A DNA stretch of 64,000 bases from Nemertoderma westbladi (lineage: Eukaryota; Xenacoelomorpha; Nemertodermatida; Nemertodermatidae), in the NCBI GenBank assembly GCA_032718475.1, contig JAUCBJ010006435.1:1-64000 (forward strand), read 5' to 3'. Positions 31,965-42,880 of the stretch are shown here, piece by piece. The notes below the pieces were generated by a model that did not search any database, was not told the DNA's origin, and saw only the letters and a list, made by a program, of their open reading frames with translations. Each line of letters opens with the position of its first letter. The stretch's first letter is position 1. A program made the translations under genes and the position numbers.

Positions 31965-32668
31965 AACAATTACCAATTGATGGAAAGGAGCAGGTTAAGG
32001 CCGAGTTTTCTAACCAAAACAATAAACAGTCACTTTACCAAATCAGGGAAAGGAGCAGGTTACAGAGACGGGATTTTCTAACCAAAACAATAAACGATCA
32101 CTTAACTAATTGAGGGAAAGGAGCAGGTTACGGAGGCGGGATTTTCTAACCAAAACAATAAACGATCACTTAACTTATTGAGGGAAAGGAGCAGGTTACA
32201 GAGGCGGGATTTTCTAACCTAAACAATAAACGATCATTTAACTAATTGAGGGAAAGGGACAGGTTACAGAGGCGGAATTTTCTAACCAAAACAATAAACG
32301 ATCACGTAACTAATTGAGGGAAAGGAGCAGGTTACAGAGGCGGGATTTTCTAACCAAAACAATAAACCATCATTTAACTAATTGAGGGAAAGGGGCAGGT
32401 TACAGAGACGGGATTTTCTAACCTAAACAATAAACGATAACATTACCAATTGAGAGAAAGGAGCAGGTTACAGAGGCGGGATTTTCTAACCAAAGCAATA
32501 AACGATAACATTACCGATTGAGGGAAAGGAGCAGGTTACAGAGGCGGGATTTTCTAACCAAAACAATAAACGATCACTTAACTAATTGAGGGAAAGGAGC
32601 AGGTTAAGGCCGGATTTTCTAACCAAAATAATAAACAGTCACTTTACCAAATCAGGGAAAGGAGCATG
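31965..32668. repeat. 68-bp minisatellite
   Basis: About 10-11 copies of a unit containing gggaaaggagcaggttacag and ttttctaaccaaaacaataa. Spacing is 65 bp for the first interval and 68 bp after that. It lies entirely inside the Mutator-like element. The first and last copies share the variant ttaaggccg, so the array is bounded by similar units. Confidence 0.93.
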
Positions 32669-33129
32669 TTATCCGTAACACTACTCAGACAGTAGTCATG
32701 ATCCATTATTGATTATAAAACTAATACAGTAATAGGCCTAAATTATGTAAAAGGTATATCCACATTTTCCACAATCCTGCAATCCAGTTTGGCCTATCAA
32801 TTATTTAAAATTTATTAGCACAACCGGTAGGCCTACCATTACCGTATTTAAATGGTAGGCTACACAGTAGGCCTATAGCAGTACCGGTGCCGGTACCGGT
32901 ACTAAAATACAGAAATACCTGCTTTATACCTACATCTGTACATACAATACAGCAAAATAGTGCTATATATACTAATAACCGTACTAATAGCCTGAGAGAA
33001 CAGCAGTAGAGAAACCGGTAGCATGGAACCTAACATTAGACTTTTGGAGGACATAAAAAATAAAAAAAAAAGGACAAAAAAGGATTTAAACGGACAATAA
33101 AAATTATTGCGTTAAATTACTTAGGTATT

Positions 33130-33313
33130 ATTTGGTATTAAATTACTTTTAGGGTCGAAAATGGGGCGAAATTATCGGATTTTAGTAATTAAAAAATGTA
33201 AAGTGTACCTTCCAATAATACCGATCTCACTGGAAAGTGATATTTTATTGAAAGTTTTATCGTTTCGTTATTTTCTTTAATAATTTCGTTTTTTTCGGGT
33301 TTTATAACTATCC
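33130..33313 (-). repeat. Right terminal inverted repeat of the Mutator-like element
   Basis: Reverse complement of the left arm, ending ataactatcc directly before the 9-bp duplication at 33314-33322. Confidence 0.8.
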
Positions 33314-33336
33314 GCCAAAGCACAAAGATTATGCAC

Positions 33337-33540
33337 GAGATCTTCAACACATTACTCGTTTTCATCTTGTGCTCGTTGCGTTTGTTCGTTTTTGACGAAA
33401 CTTCAGATTCTTTCTAAACTTTTGACGGACTACATAAATACCAAGTTTAGTTTATTTTCATCAAGGAATAGCCGAGTTATTGCGATCAAAAATTTACGAC
33501 GACGACAACAGACGACGACAGAAAGACGACAGACTACTAC
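33337..33540. other. Spacer with gac-type microsatellite
   Basis: No gene. From about 33497 gacgac/acagac repeats lead into the act repeat that forms the tail of the next RTE2 copy. Confidence 0.5.
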
Positions 33541-35035
33541 TACTACTACTAGGATCGGCATGCTGCATTGCAGCTGCATTTTTAGGAATGCTGTGCCGGC
33601 TTGTCGACAAAATTGCACCGCCACAACTCCCTATCACCCATGGCATTTGCTAGATCATCCGCATCTTTAAGGCCAGTGTCCTTTAAGATGCGTCTCAAGA
33701 AAGTCATGGTCTGTCCACCATGCTTATTCACTCCATGAGGCTGCCAAAGCCCAAGATTATTCACTGGCTGGTCCTCACGGCAAAAGCAATGTCCTGCAAA
33801 GCGGAGGCGATTTTGTTCTAGTATCAAGCTTGGGGTAACCAATGAGACACCTCCAATATTATAGTGTCTGGTTGGAGATGTGTGCATTATACTTGACACA
33901 ATGAACCCGGCGTAGCATTCTTGTGAATGTGCCATCCAGAGATTTGGTGTCGTCAGCAGTTAGAGCCCAGCATGGACTCCCATAGAGGAGCACTGGAACT
34001 ACTGCCGCTCTAAATAATCGGACCTTAAGTTTCCGATTAATTCTCGGTGACTTCCAAATCCTGGAAAGCCTATTCAAGGCTGCCCATGCCTTTCCCTTAC
34101 GTATTCGAAGGTCCTCACCTGACTTCCGGATCCATGATCCCAGGTAACAGAAGTCGTCCACATGCTCAAGCATACCATCCTTTGAGCTTATGCTCATCCG
34201 GTCAGAGACTTGCTGATGACTTTCAAAGTTAACTGTCAAAATTTTGGTCTTTTTGGAGTTAATAAAAAGACCAACACTAGAAGCAGCCTGTTCTAATGAG
34301 CTGAGAAGCCGTTGGGCTCCCTCTAGTGATTCTGAGAGTACTCCTAAGTCAGCAGCAAAGTCTAGATCAGTTAGGTACTTGGCAGGATTTCCTCGACTTC
34401 TGGAGCCAGTAGGTGGAGTTATCTTCACCCCATCATCATGATGATGATGATCTAAGGACATGCGTAGAACATAGTCTACCACAATTATGAACAAGAATGG
34501 TGCAAGTGTGTCTCCCTGGAGGACGCCCCATAACACCTAAAATGGTTCTGTGTCACCGTCAACAGTAGACACAAATGTTGTCGAACCATCGTATACTGAT
34601 CTGATTGCTGCAATAATTTCATCAGGAATCCCATATAATGAAAGTATGCTGAACATACGTGAGCGAGAGACTGAATCAAAGGCCTTGAAAAAGTCAACAA
34701 AGATAACAGCCAGATGCCTGTCTTTCTTTTTTGATAACTCTTCAATTATCCTTCAAAGTGCCAAAATGGGCTCCATGGTCCCGCGACCTTTACGGAACCC
34801 ATTCTGATTTCCACGGAGCAGTCTCTCAATGGGATCCCTGATGCGATTTAATAGAATTCTATTGTATAGCTTTGCAGCAATCGAGATCAATGAGATTCCC
34901 CGAAAATAACCATAGAGTGTTAGGTTGCCCTTCTTGGGAACTGGCACCAACTTATTTGTTTTCATTACTTGTGGGACTCTTGTTGTTCGGTACATGTCTA
35001 CTATGATGGGATAGACAGACGACGACAGACAACTC
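33541..35035 (-). pseudogene. RTE2 LINE, 5'-truncated reverse transcriptase copy
   Basis: The (tag)n tail of the element lies at 33541-33552. The ORF runs from about 35035 down to 33582 through several frames, with shifts near 34750, 34520 and 33880. Visible parts are the RT thumb-side box RIRDPIERLLRGNQNGFRKGRG, then GVLQGDTLAP. Next are the catalytic region DLDFAADLGVLS, the linker HVDDFCYLGSWIRKSGED and the C-terminal LWQPHGVNKHGGQ block. The usual FADD catalytic box reads FAAD, so the first catalytic Asp is Ala and the enzyme would be dead even without the shifts. RTE elements carry an APE endonuclease upstream of the RT; that part is missing here. Confidence 0.85.
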
Positions 35036-35097
35036 ACCAATGCGCAATGGCACCCATATTCTAAGGCTTCACTCACTTCGTGGTTCGCCCCACAATC

Positions 35098-35407
35098 CAA
35101 TGCCAGCGAGAGTTACTTTTGATAATAAGCACTTAGGATTCAAGAATTTTACATCCCATTCCAATGCTTTATTGAAGTCCAAAAATGTCAGGACTGCAGT
35201 GAGATTCTTTGACTTAATTCCTTCAACCTGTCTAAGTGGCGCAAGTATCTGAGCTATTGTTGACATGCTTTTAATGCTTCTTTGGAGTTCGGCAGGTGTG
35301 AACTCCCTTATTTCTAGCGTCTTGGCTTTTATTTTCCTTCTAGGGCTGACCTCGATGTTTGGTGGCTGCCAAAGCAAATTGCTAGTGATCTCTCCATTTT
35401 CAAACAC
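35098..35407 (-). pseudogene. RTE1 LINE fragment with internal deletion
   Basis: Minus-strand reading contains LLWQPPNIEVSPRRKIKAKTL and FTPAELQRSIKSMS. It then jumps directly to TIAQILA and VEGIKSKNL, skipping about 110 residues present in the copy at 35898-38927. It is an internally deleted remnant of the same family. Its low-numbered end adjoins a gctcactcacttcgtggc-type short repeat (35060-35095). Its high-numbered end is the site where the full RTE1 inserted. Confidence 0.8.
35341..35407. other. Long target-site duplication, left copy
   Basis: Sixty-seven bases (tagggctgacctcgatgttt ... ttttcaaacac) are repeated at 38934-39000 with one difference (gatctctcc/gatctttcc). They flank the RTE1 copy exactly. 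The first three bases can also be counted as part of the (tag)n tail. Confidence 0.8.
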
Positions 35408-38400
35408 AATAGGTCAGGTCAGGTCCCCAGATCCTGCTACCACTATGGCAGTAATGTGGTACTACCTGTAGCTGTCAGCCCAGTAGGGCAGGCCCGATAA
35501 GCATAGCCTATTCATTATTTAGTTGATCAAGAGTGGGTTGGTTCAGCCCCGTCAACTAAATAAGTCACTGAGGGCTATAGCACCTAGGGCACCATTGAAG
35601 GCAAAGGCTTGATACGCATCTGCATTAGAGATGATACAAGCCCCGCCCTGTCTATACTGGATTCTCCTCTACCAGTGTTAGGTAACCTAACCCAGGAGGC
35701 ACACTTGGTTCAGGGTGTAACAAATGGACCCCTACAGTCGGCATCAGGGCTGTAGGCCATGGATAGGTGGAAGGTAATCAACCAACGGCTAGACATGCTG
35801 ACAAGGTCGGCGGAAGGTAATCAACCAACGGCGACCTACTGCGAAGACGCTTGTAGGAGTTGCGACCACAAGCGGTTTACCCCCGCAACTGAAAGATATG
35901 AGTATGAGAACCCTCCAGGAGAAATACCGGCTCGGTCGTCGCCCGGGTCAACAAGGACCGCGTCCCTCAGTGGTACACCAGGCTGGGGTCGATAAATTGG
36001 CTACTGGAACAGAAGACAGAGAAGAAAGAAGAACCAACCTGTTGAAATGTAAAAAGACACTAAAGATTGCTACAATGAACGCACGCACGCTGAAAGCACA
36101 GAGCAAACAGGGTGACATGGTCGCTCTGGCAATGGAATATAACATCGACATCATCTGCATCCAAGAACATCACATTTGTCATGAAGTCACTGCCATGAAG
36201 TACAATGACATTGGAAATAGATGGACGTTAGTAACAAGCTCAGCAGTAAGAAACTCGGCCAATGCATCAATTGGTGGAGTAGGAATTCTGCTAAGCCCAT
36301 TTGCACTTAAGACCCTAAACAACATCGAATCTATAAATTCCAGGGTTATGATCGCAACATTTGATGGGAATCCCAAGACAACAGTTATATGTTGCTACAG
36401 TCCAACCAATGCATCAGAGCCAGAACAAGCAGTCAAGTTTTATGAAGAACTGACTGGACTTATTAAGGACATCCCGAAACACAATGTTAAAGTCATTGCT
36501 GGTGACCTGAATGCGCAAATTGGCCCAGAAGACATCAAGGGTTACACCTATAACACCAGTTCTAACAGAAATGGGTACTTACTCTTAGACCTAATGGAAG
36601 AATGTGAATTGATACCAACAAACAACACATTCGAAAAGAGTAAGGGGAAGCTATGGACCTTTCAATACCCTAATGGAACCAAAGCACAACTGGATTACAT
36701 CTTTATAAACAAGAAGTGGAGAAATAGCATGATCAACTGCGAGGCATACCTAATTGGTTCGGACCACAGAATTGTGACTGCAGAGATCAGACTCAGTTTG
36801 AGAGCCAGCAAACCCAGGACAAGCAAGCAAATCAACTATGACTGGGAGAAACTCAGAACTGACAATGCTGTAAAGGATGCTTATACAGTAGAAGTTCAAA
36901 ACCGCTTTGAAGCACTTCAGTCAATGGATGAAGACCAGTCCACCGATTCAATATACCAGAATATAATAACAGCCCACAAGGAATCAGCTAAGAGGCATAT
37001 CCCCCAGAAACCTAAACGAAAACAGTATATGCCATGGCAAAACTCTGAGGTTACTTGTAAGAGAGAAGATCTTAAGATAGCCTACAAAGTGAAAACCGAA
37101 CAACCAACAACCGAAAACATTAACAAGGTTGAGAAAGCTAAGGACGATCTTAAATTGGCCTACAACATCAGCCATGAAAAGTACATACAGGATAAAACTG
37201 AAGCAATTACAACTGCTCACATACAGCAACAATCAAGACTTACCTGGCAAACTGTAAATGAGGTATCTGGTCGGAAAAGTTGTGCAAAGGGGCGCCTCAA
37301 AGCTGATAGTCCTGAAGAACGTGTTGGGAAGTGGAAAAATCACTTCAGCAACTTGCTTGGGCAGCCACCAAACATCGAGGTCAGCCCTACAAGGAAAATA
37401 TATGACAAGACACTACCTATAGAAACAGGGGACTTCACACCTGCCGAACTCCAAAGAAGCATTAAAAGCATGTCCAATAATAAAGCGAGTGGATTAGATG
37501 AAATCCCAGCGGAGGTATGGAAAACCGGAGTGCTAAATAGACCATTATTGAATGTTTGCAACCGGATGTTAAAAGGGGAAAAGCCACCACCAATTTGGAC
37601 TAAAGGTCAACTAAAGCCTCTCCCCAAGAAAGGAGACCTCGGCATACCAACAAACTATCGTGGGATCTGTCTGCTTGTGGTAGCTGCCAAAATATACAAT
37701 AAAATGATTCTATATAGGATTAGGCCTCACATAGAGAAACTACTGCGTAAGAGCCAAAACGGATTTCGACCAAGTAGATCAACAATAGCTCAGATACTTG
37801 CACTACGGAGACTGATTGAAGGAATCAAGTCAAAGAATCTCCCCGCAGTCATGACTTTTGTGGACTTCAAGAAGGCATTCGACTCCATCCATAGAGGTAA
37901 AATGCTTGAAATCCTAAGAGCCTATGGAATACCAGAAGTAATTGTTGCTGGCATTGGATTGCTATATTGTGACACAGAAGCGCAGGTACTCTCACCAGAT
38001 GGTGAAACTGAGTTTTTCTCAATCCTGGCTGGCGTACTGCAAGGTGACACATTAGCACCATTACTATTTGTAATTGTGCTGGATTACGCAATGAGGACGG
38101 CCACAAAGGGTAAAGATCTGGGATTCACACTTCAAGAACGCAGAAGTAGTAGATATCCGGCAACTACAGTCACAGACACCGACTTTGTGGATGACATCGC
38201 CCTGCTCTCTAATACGCTAGCAGATGCACAGCTTCTACTAAATAAAGTGGAGAGGGCTGCTAAGGAGGTTGGATTGCATATAAATGCTACCAAGACCGAA
38301 TTCATGACCTTTAATGTTGATGGAAACTTGACAACCATTGATAATAATCAACTAAGGCAGGTCGATGACTTCCAGTACCTTGGATCATGGATAGAGAGTA

Positions 38401-38936
38401 GCAAAAAGGACATAGAAGTTAGGAAAGCAAAGGCTTGGGTAGCTCTATAAAAAATGGATACCATCTGGAAATCAGATCTCTCCAGGCACCTGAAGACCAA
38501 GTTCTTTCGAGCCACAGTGGAAAGTGTATTTTTATACGGGGGTGAGACCTGGACACTGACTAAATCACTTGAACAACGAATTGATGGTTGCTACACAAGA
38601 CTACTAAGGGCAGCCCTAAACATCAGCTGGAGACAACACATGACAAACGCCGAGCTTGATGGTACAATACCACCTGTATCAACCACCCTCCGTGAACGCA
38701 GATTAAGATTCAGTGGGCACTGCTGGCGAAGTAAAGACGAGGTCATACCAGATCTACTTCTCTGGCAACCAACTCATGGAAAGCGTAGTCGTGGACGACC
38801 TGCCATAACATATATAGATCAACTTGAAAGGGATACTGAACTTGGGAGAAACGAAATTGCGACAACTATGGAGAATCGGGAAGCCTGGAAGGATCTCATT
38901 TCCACTGTCCGAGTTCGCTCGACCTAGTAGTAGTAG
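35408..38936 (+). mobile_element. Full-length RTE1 non-LTR retrotransposon
   Basis: A 5' UTR begins with aggtcaggtcaggt (35411 onward). One ORF is followed directly by a (tag)n microsatellite tail (38925-38936) with almost no 3' UTR. This is typical of RTE-clade LINEs. The 67-bp duplication on both sides confirms the ends. The element inserted into an older RTE1 fragment lying in the opposite orientation. Confidence 0.88.
35898..38927 (+). pseudogene. RTE1 endonuclease-reverse transcriptase, one in-frame stop
   Basis: Frame of about 1,009 codons from ATG 35898, broken only by TAA at 38448-38450; the same frame resumes at once. The N-terminal APE-type endonuclease spans about residues 55-300, with TMNARTL, CIQEHH, AGDLNAQIG, QLDYIFI and SDHRIV. 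A linker follows. The reverse transcriptase covers about residues 500-800, with NKASGLDEIPAEV, FVDFKKAFDS, GVLQGDTLAPLLF and the intact catalytic FVDD box. The C-terminus has the YGGETWTL and LLWQPTHGKRSRGRP blocks of RTE. The protein nicks target DNA and reverse-transcribes its own RNA. With only one lesion this is a recent copy, probably just inactive. Stop readthrough would give a full product, but nothing in the sequence suggests it is programmed. Confidence 0.9.
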
Positions 38937-39000
38937 GGCTGACCTCGATGTTTGGTGGCTGCCAAAGCAAATTGCTAGTGATCTTTCCATTTTCAAACAC
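38934..39000. other. Long target-site duplication, right copy
   Basis: Matches 35341-35407 at 66 of 67 positions. Sequence beyond 39000 (gttattcagg...) continues the interrupted target. Confidence 0.8.
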
Positions 39001-39423
39001 GTTATTCAGGACTATCAGCTTTTAGGATTTTTCAGTTTTTAGGACTGTTTACACTACTAGCTTGCTATATGCCAGATTTTACAACTCAAGTATAAGAACG
39101 ACAGTACAGTAGAAGTCCCCTTTGCTTGAAAGTTGTCATTTTTAATGGAAATTACTAGTTTCAGTTTCAGTTTAAGCATCAGTTTGCTTGCGGAGTGATG
39201 TGAGTAATAATATTAAACCAATATATGAGCAATAAATAACCTTGGATATAATATTGGCCATGGAGTGAGAGAATGGTATGATATATGAAAACGAGTACAG
39301 GAGGGTGTGTCCCTTTAGATACGGTACATTGGCAGAGACTGAACAAACAATATGGTGTGCTGAAACTGACTAAATGCTGCGTATTAATATTACCTTTAAA
39401 TGCCCATTAACGGGCATTGATAA
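39001..39423. other. Non-coding spacer
   Basis: AT-rich unique sequence. No gene, repeat or terminus is seen. Confidence 0.5.
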
Positions 39424-39486
39424 CTACTACTAGGATCGGCATGCTGCATTGCAGCTGCATTTTTAAGAATGCTGTGCTGCTTGTCA
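39424..39486 (-). mobile_element. RTE2 3'-end stub
   Basis: actactactaggatcggcat and the following tgctgcattgcagctgcat match the 3' termini of the other RTE2 copies. Only about 60 bp is present, so this is an extreme 5' truncation. Confidence 0.75.
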
Positions 39487-42150
39487 AATCGAGGGTTCGA
39501 TACCGAGCGCAGGGTGCCGCTTGGTTTCAACGACGTAGCGGTAGGACTTCTCGAACTGTCCATGCCAAGGTAACATTTCCTGGAAGGACGGAGGGGTAAA
39601 AGATGCGTTAGAGCTACGGGAGGTTCGCGTGAATACATGAGTGGCTCCGGTGAGACCACGGATATGTATTAGCCGTGTGGTGCCGAGTTCATCATTCGAA
39701 ACGGAACCTTTGTTGTCGTATAACATCACACCATACTGTTGGATAATCTCGAGCGTGTTATTAAATTCGAGATACGCAATGGTTTTGTCCACTTCAACTG
39801 GCGTCCATAAGCTATCGAGGGATCTGATGGAGACTTGGGCGATAACTACCGATTTCTAACTTTGGACGTTTTCTATGACGGATTTTTCTTTCATCACCGT
39901 AGAGAGTTAGTCTTCCCGAAATTGCACGTCGACGTTCTAGTGAATTAATCAATCACTAATGAAATTAGCGAGATTATGAGGAGGTGCGGGTTTATCTTCT
40001 ATAGCTTGTATATTGAAGGGTTTACAGAAGGCGTTCAGTTTAACCATGTGATCGAGATGTTTCTGCAGGGGTTCGATTTCCGTAACATCAAGCGGATTAA
40101 CTAAAGGTAGAAAATCCATACTGCAGGCGGGATCCTCGGGTTTCATCACATATTGTTGATCAAGGAGAACGAAGTCCGGATGGTCCTGAATTCCATAGAA
40201 CGGGGGATGGAGAGGACGTCTTTCCAGATTCTTTTCTCGGATCAGTGACATGATTTGGTCGGTTCGACCAAGGGGAGCGATAATACACTCGTCTGTTTCG
40301 TCCAGAAGGGGCTCAACAATGTGGGTTTCCAGCATTGGAGCGTCGGCAACCAGGTTAGGGTTGGAGATGTCGGTGTCGAAAGGTATTGTTCGGGTTTGAC
40401 TGTAAGCAACGCTGAAACGCTTTACAGACCCGGACGGATGAGCTTGCGCATTACTTTGGAACCCTTCCATAAGAGTTTGGACCGCGGGTTGGACCAAGGA
40501 AGCTAGCTCGCGCTTGTCTTTTAAACGTTCACGCTCCGTCTGTTCCTCTTCTTCACGAAGACATTGTCTTTCCTTTAAGGCGTCTGCGAGGGAAATAGCC
40601 TTTCCTCTTTCGATTTCCTCTTGGATGAGGCGGACTTCAGACTCAAATTCTGGGAGTCGCATCCGTCGGATGACATCAAGTTTACCAGATAACTTGATTG
40701 GGTCATCAACGCCGATAGAGTTCCATAAAGAGTCTAGAAACTCAGTAACTAGATAGTTACGATTGACCTTGGAGGTCCCGGCAAAGGTGAGGGGGGAGGT
40801 CCACATGGATTCCTCATGCTGCAGCAGACTGCCATGGCTGATACCGATCATAGAGGGTTGGAGAGCGGTCGGCTCTTCCTCTTGGTAACAGGGAGGTATC
40901 TGTTCCTCCATGACGAGGTCTCGGAAATACATGTACATGGCTTCTGAGAAGCGAGGATCGGTCGGGGATAGTGTCATGGGTTTTACCATGGGCAACATCA
41001 GGCCGGGAGAAAACTCTGGAATGCGCATCATAGGTTTACGTACTCTCTGTAAACTATGTAACCGTTTCTCATCAACATTAAATCGATTCTCTTCAAACCC
41101 ACCGTACGAGTACTTGACGTAACTATGGCGGGGGCATTAACGACGGCGGTGGTTCGCAGGCGTAGTGGAGACCTGTTGGTTGGGATGCGGGCATTGACCA
41201 CACAGGTACCAGAGCCGAAAGTCAGTTTTACTCGGAGATGGGGACTTCACACCAGATTTGCTGTACAGTATTCCTCCATGTCGTAGAAGGCGTCAGGGAG
41301 GTCAGGGAGCGGGCGACCCTCGGTAAGGTACATCATGGTGTGATAGAGTCGTTTGATCTCCTTAACGGGATCAGGATGAATGCCTCTGGGTTATAGAGTT
41401 TGTAAATCCTGTTGGCTAGCAAACTTTAGGTAGATCTCGCGGAGGAATATGACATAGTCCTCAAACCGGGAGAGATGAGAAGAGTTCTCTGTGTCGTCGT
41501 TTGCAATATCAACACGAATCTGGAAGTCGCGTTGAGTTTGGATCTTGTTACTGTGTTGCCGCTCAACATGAAGTTGGAACATCTTCATGTCCCATTCGAC
41601 ATGTTGGTCATCAAAGTCCCATAAGTCCATAGGGTGACCAGTAGTGAGGAAGCTGTTATAACTTCTGTCGCATTCGGTATATTTGAGAATAAACTCACGA
41701 TATTGTTGTTCGATGTCGCGCTGTTCAGGGTTCATCGGCGGTTTGATGTAGTTTTCCGAAGGGTCCACACGCGGTTCCATGCGAGCTGGGTGGATTCGCT
41801 GGTATAGTCAGCCATCATCGTATCCATCATCTCCGAATGTTGTTCCCAAGAACGTCGCTTTACGGAGGGAGGTGTCTTGAAAGATCAAGACCCTATGAGT
41901 TCGAGTAGAGGAGCGCATAAAGGGGAGTAGGCGAGCGTCACCTCCCCAAAGTCCCTGGTCGATACCTTATGGCGAGAATCGAGTTTGCAACTACCAGCGG
42001 TACCGAAATATCGTGGCTAAATGCTAAACTCTCTTCAAGCCAGGGAGACGGGGGTCTGGCCTGGAGCCATCGCTGATCTACTGCGACTATAGCATCTATG
42101 GAGGGTTGGACAATTGTGTGTACCTTAAATTTCACACTATTTAGGGGAGT
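39487..42150 (-). pseudogene. Unrecognised decayed coding region
   Basis: A chain of minus-strand open frames separated by single stops or shifts: 41938-42135, 41391-41780 (continuing past a TAA to about 41240), 39949-41100 (about 380 codons), and 39484-39930 in two frames. The longest piece has a Glu/Arg-rich coiled-coil-like segment (EEEEQTERERLKDKRELASL) and a Pro-rich tail. The 41391-41780 piece is acidic, with WDFDDQHVEWDMKMFQ. I recognise no enzyme motif, zinc knuckle, protease or RT box. It lies on the same strand as, and directly 3' of, the BEL2-A LTR. It could be the gag of another element, an extra ORF of a retroelement or a dead host gene. Lengths and composition support real former coding; function is unknown. 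Confidence 0.55.
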
Positions 42151-42165
42151 TTCACTTCATTTAGT

Positions 42166-42850
42166 CTATTTAGGTAACATTCGTTCAAAATACTGTTCAA
42201 AAACTTCTTTACTTTAAACATTTACCAGAATGTCACTGTTGGTGTATCCATGATAACAATGTTACCCTTTCCATACAAGCTGTGTTAAGCAATTGCATTT
42301 ACAGTTCTACGAGTTCTAACTATGTTTCCTGTGAAACACGTTGTTTTGTTGTTATTTAATTAATTGTTCCGTGACATATTGATAAATAGAAATTAGGATG
42401 CTCACCTCTCACACTTATTTCACATTAGTAACTACTGTAATAGTTATTTGGGCATTTATGGCGATATTAATTTTAATGGTGATTATTAATTATTATTTGT
42501 TTAAATTTAATTTCGAAATTTTTTTGAAAAAATGCATATTTCTATGCCTGTAACGTCGCACAATCCGCTTCCACGATTGAGTATTGTCGTTAGTAATTAA
42601 TCACTTATTTTGTATTATTTAAGTTTTAAGTCAAATAATTTACCGTTAAATTAAATTGTTGTACATGTGGCCATCATTTACAACATACAATTAACATAAG
42701 TAGGTTTTGTTGCTATGTGCGCACCATAGTCTAATGCTAATACCTACATTATACCAAGTGGTTAATAATAATTACACACTCAATCGTAACCTACTACAAG
42801 ACGCTACTCAAGTTTGTATGTTAGACTGCTTGGTCTAACTCTCTGTTGCC
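42166..42850 (-). mobile_element. BEL2-A 3' LTR and adjoining 3' end (approximate)
   Basis: Sequence from ttaggtaacattcgttcaaa onward is nearly identical to 55310-55970. Similarity to copy B stops sharply at about 42166, as expected for an element edge. In the layout A = LTR(55310 side)-gag-pol-LTR(42166 side), this block is the 3' LTR. Because the homology runs on into the integrase gene in both copies, the inner LTR edge cannot be fixed, and clear TG...CA ends are not seen. Non-coding. Confidence 0.55.
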
Positions 42851-42880
42851 CATAGTTACCATAACGTTCCCTTGCTAGTT

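Larger units (their letters stand above)
31009..33313. mobile_element. Mutator-like non-autonomous DNA transposon (foldback/MITE type)
   Basis: Left arm 31009-31195 and right arm about 33130-33313 are inverted copies of about 185 bp, by eye roughly three quarters identical. The element starts ggatagttat and ends ataactatcc. A 9-bp direct duplication (gccaaagca) flanks it. Long inverted repeats with a 9-bp duplication are the hallmark of Mutator-like elements. The interior has no transposase; it carries a 68-bp minisatellite and short repeats, so mobility would depend on an enzyme encoded elsewhere. It inserted into the 3' end of an RTE2 copy and is therefore younger than it. Confidence 0.8.

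Noticed and set aside
31009-33313. Segmental inverted duplication rather than a transposon
   Set aside because: The exact 9-bp direct duplication and the empty site in other RTE2 copies fit transposition far better.
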